From VGOB01 sp034435315 (lineage in GTDB: Bacteria; Chloroflexota; Anaerolineae; UBA4142), in contig DAOTYB010000020.1 in the NCBI GenBank assembly GCA_034435315.1, positions 1 through 6,614 on the forward strand: a stretch of DNA of 6,614 bases. Reading direction: 5' to 3'. Every line of letters starts with the position of its first letter. The first letter of the stretch is position 1. Positions 5,633-6,614 of the stretch are shown one piece after another. The notes under the pieces were generated by a model. The model ran no database searches, was not told the DNA's origin, and worked only from the letters and a program-made list of their open reading frames with translations. The position numbers and the translations under genes are program-made.

Positions 5633-6400
5633 TTATGCCTTGTTCATTGCATAAATCTGCCGCAGTCCCAGCAACGTCAGATTCGGCTCTACGTGTTCGA
5701 TAATGTCCGTCTCTGCGGCAATCAACGATGCGAGTCCCCCCGTTGCCACAACGCGCGCACTGCCCCCCAACTCGGCGCGCATTCGTTTGACGATGCCTTC
5801 CACCAGACCGGCATAGCCGAACACCAGTCCTGCCTGCATCGAGTGCACCGTGTTCTTGCCGATCGCGTGCGGCGGGCGCGCCAGTTCGACTTGCGGTAAC
5901 TTGGCGGCAAAGCGAAACAATGCCTCCGCGCTCGTCGCCACCCCCGGCGCAATCGCCACCCCCACAAAATCGCCCGACGCGGCAACCGCGCTAAAAGCCG
6001 TCGCCGTCCCAAACGCGATGACGATGACGGGAGAACCATAGAGCGCGCGCGCCGCCACCGCATTCACAATCAAGTCCGCGCCAACCTCTGCTGGATGATC
6101 GGTGCGAATGTTCATCCCCGTTTTCACCCCAGGTCCCACGACAAGGGGCATTTGCTTGAGATAGCGTCGAGATAACTCGATGAACTCGGGCGTCAAGGTC
6201 GGAACCACCGAGGATAACGCAACGCCAGTGACCGTGTTCACCGCGATCTGCTCCGTGCGAAACAGATCGAGCAAGAGCATCGCGTACTCGTCTGCAAGAC
6301 GCGTGCGTTCGGTAGCGATGCGCCAGTGCGCGCGAATTTTATCCCCCTCGAACAAACCCAGTTTGATATTCGTGTTGCCAATGTCAATGCACAGCAGCAT
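5633..6400 (-). CDS. coaX: Type III pantothenate kinase-like protein (CoaX family)
   Basis: Encodes 255 aa, normal for CoaX. The start is the complement of 6398-6400, with AGGAG and AGAGG (complement of 6405-6412) just upstream; an extension to 6439 adds 13 unrelated residues. CoaX phosphorylates pantothenate with ATP, the first step of coenzyme A synthesis. The phosphate-binding motif DIGNTN (6-11), GPGVKTGMNIRTDHP (89-103), EVGADLIVNAVAA (105-117) and the late VVATGGLA confirm the family. Several usually fixed positions differ: GADR is GADL (Arg to Leu110), and DFGTATTFD is AFGTATAFS (129-137, changing Asp, Thr and Asp). Asp109, the probable catalytic base, is kept. It may be a functional variant or a CoaX relative with another role, such as the Baf-type regulators known in Bordetella. 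No frameshift is seen. No confident promoter was found upstream. Confidence 0.88.
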   Translation of the reverse strand: MLLCIDIGNTNIKLGLFEGDKIRAHWRIATERTRLADEYAMLLLDLFRTEQIAVNTVTGVALSSVVPTLTPEFIELSRRYLKQMPLVVGPGVKTGMNIRTDHPAEVGADLIVNAVAARALYGSPVIVIAFGTATAFSAVAASGDFVGVAIAPGVATSAEALFRFAAKLPQVELARPPHAIGKNTVHSMQAGLVFGYAGLVEGIVKRMRAELGGSARVVATGGLASLIAAETDIIEHVEPNLTLLGLRQIYAMNKA

Positions 6401-6427
6401 TGTACCTCTCCTGAAAATATGTTTATC

Positions 6428-6477
6428 CACGAAGGTCACGAAGGAACACGAAGAAAAAACCTTCGTGACTCTTCGTG
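6428..6477. repeat. CACGAAG inverted-repeat cluster
   Basis: CACGAAG occurs three times (6428-6434, 6437-6443, 6447-6453), followed by its complement CTTCGTG twice (6461-6467, 6471-6477). The best single pairing is GTCACGAAGG (6435-6444) with CCTTCGTGAC (6460-6469), a perfect 10-bp stem. It lies just upstream of coaX. A further CACGAAG is at 6543-6549 in the next segment. Similar CACGAAG-rich spacers are something I associate with Anaerolineae-like genomes, from memory. Confidence 0.8.
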
Positions 6478-6500
6478 TCCTAGTATGATATGATTAACAA

Positions 6501-6614
6501 GAGGACACAGCAGGCCGATCGTGTTGGGGTCTACAAGACCGTCACGAAGTAACGGGTCGCTGGGTCCTGAAAAGGGTGGCCCGAACAGTTATCGGGTCTC
6601 GAAGACCGCATCTG
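6501..6614 (+). ncRNA. Highly structured segment, possible non-coding RNA, cut by the window end
   Basis: No convincing gene, but dense base-pairing. An outer stem pairs AGGAC (6502-6506) plus CAGC (6508-6511) plus GGCC (6513-6516) with GGTC (6555-6558), GCTG (6559-6562) and GTCCT (6564-6568). It encloses CGTG (6520-6523)/CACG (6543-6546) and the hairpin GGTCT-ACA-AGACC (6528-6540). Downstream, GGCCCGA (6578-6584) pairs with TCGGGTC (6592-6598), one G-T pair included, in conflict with GGTCT-CGA-AGACC (6595-6607). I did not recognise tRNA, SRP RNA, RNase P or tmRNA. An omegaRNA/HEARO next to an IscB-type gene is one possibility. Strand is assumed; the pairs are mostly also possible on the other strand. 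Confidence 0.35.

Noticed and set aside
6490..6552. 20-codon reading frame starting ATGATTAACAAG
   Set aside because: Very short, lies within the structured segment, and no family was recognised.
6570..6600. T-box antiterminator, because of AAAAGGGTGG followed by CCCG
   Set aside because: The following bases do not match the T-box consensus, the upstream segment is too short for a normal Stem I, and no tRNA-related gene is visible downstream.
6501..6614. tRNA, SRP RNA, RNase P RNA or tmRNA
   Set aside because: None of their conserved core sequences, such as a T-loop or the SRP GGAAG apex, was found.

Overview
The window looks like a piece of a GC-rich bacterial chromosome with housekeeping genes separated by unusually repeat-rich spacers. 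Codons rich in GCG and CGC, good Shine-Dalgarno sites, the gene mix and the style of the intergenic repeats (heptamer arrays, palindromic elements, CACGAAG repeats) remind me of Chloroflexota, especially Anaerolineae-like metagenome bins. That is an impression, not a proof: there is no rRNA or other phylogenetic marker here.

Layout. Positions 1-65 hold a G/C-rich hairpin repeat, which recurs in direct orientation at 3051-3119. A short PilZ-domain gene (285-656, +) overlaps by a few bases a 585-codon gene for a tandem ThyX-family protein (653-2410, +). The 3' end of the latter runs into an array of 7-bp repeats (about 2371-2521) that ends exactly at the Shine-Dalgarno of a lipoprotein c-type cytochrome gene (2532-2912, +). 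The 494-bp spacer 2913-3406 holds no intact gene. It contains a perfect 19-bp-stem hairpin, the second copy of the window-start repeat, a relic of the C-terminus of a LivF-type ABC ATPase, and another long palindromic element. Next comes a hicBA-type toxin-antitoxin operon on the minus strand (3873 down to 3407) with a near-consensus promoter, divergent from urocanase (hutU, 3963-5609, +). hutU converges on a type III pantothenate kinase-like gene (coaX, 6400 down to 5633, -), with only 23 bp between the stop codons.

The last ~200 bp (6420-6614) have no convincing gene. They hold a CACGAAG inverted-repeat cluster followed by a highly structured ~110-nt segment cut by the window end. It may be a non-coding RNA or the edge of a mobile element.

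How the genes relate. PilZ and ThyX are probably cotranscribed, and the cytochrome may follow in the same transcript or have its own promoter. Neither hutU nor coaX has pathway partners here: there are no hutH, hutI or other CoA-synthesis genes. No complete new system is visible. The points most worth a second look are the split ThyX signature across tandem halves, the altered active-site motifs of CoaX, the repeat-laden spacers with a livF relic, and the structured 3' edge.
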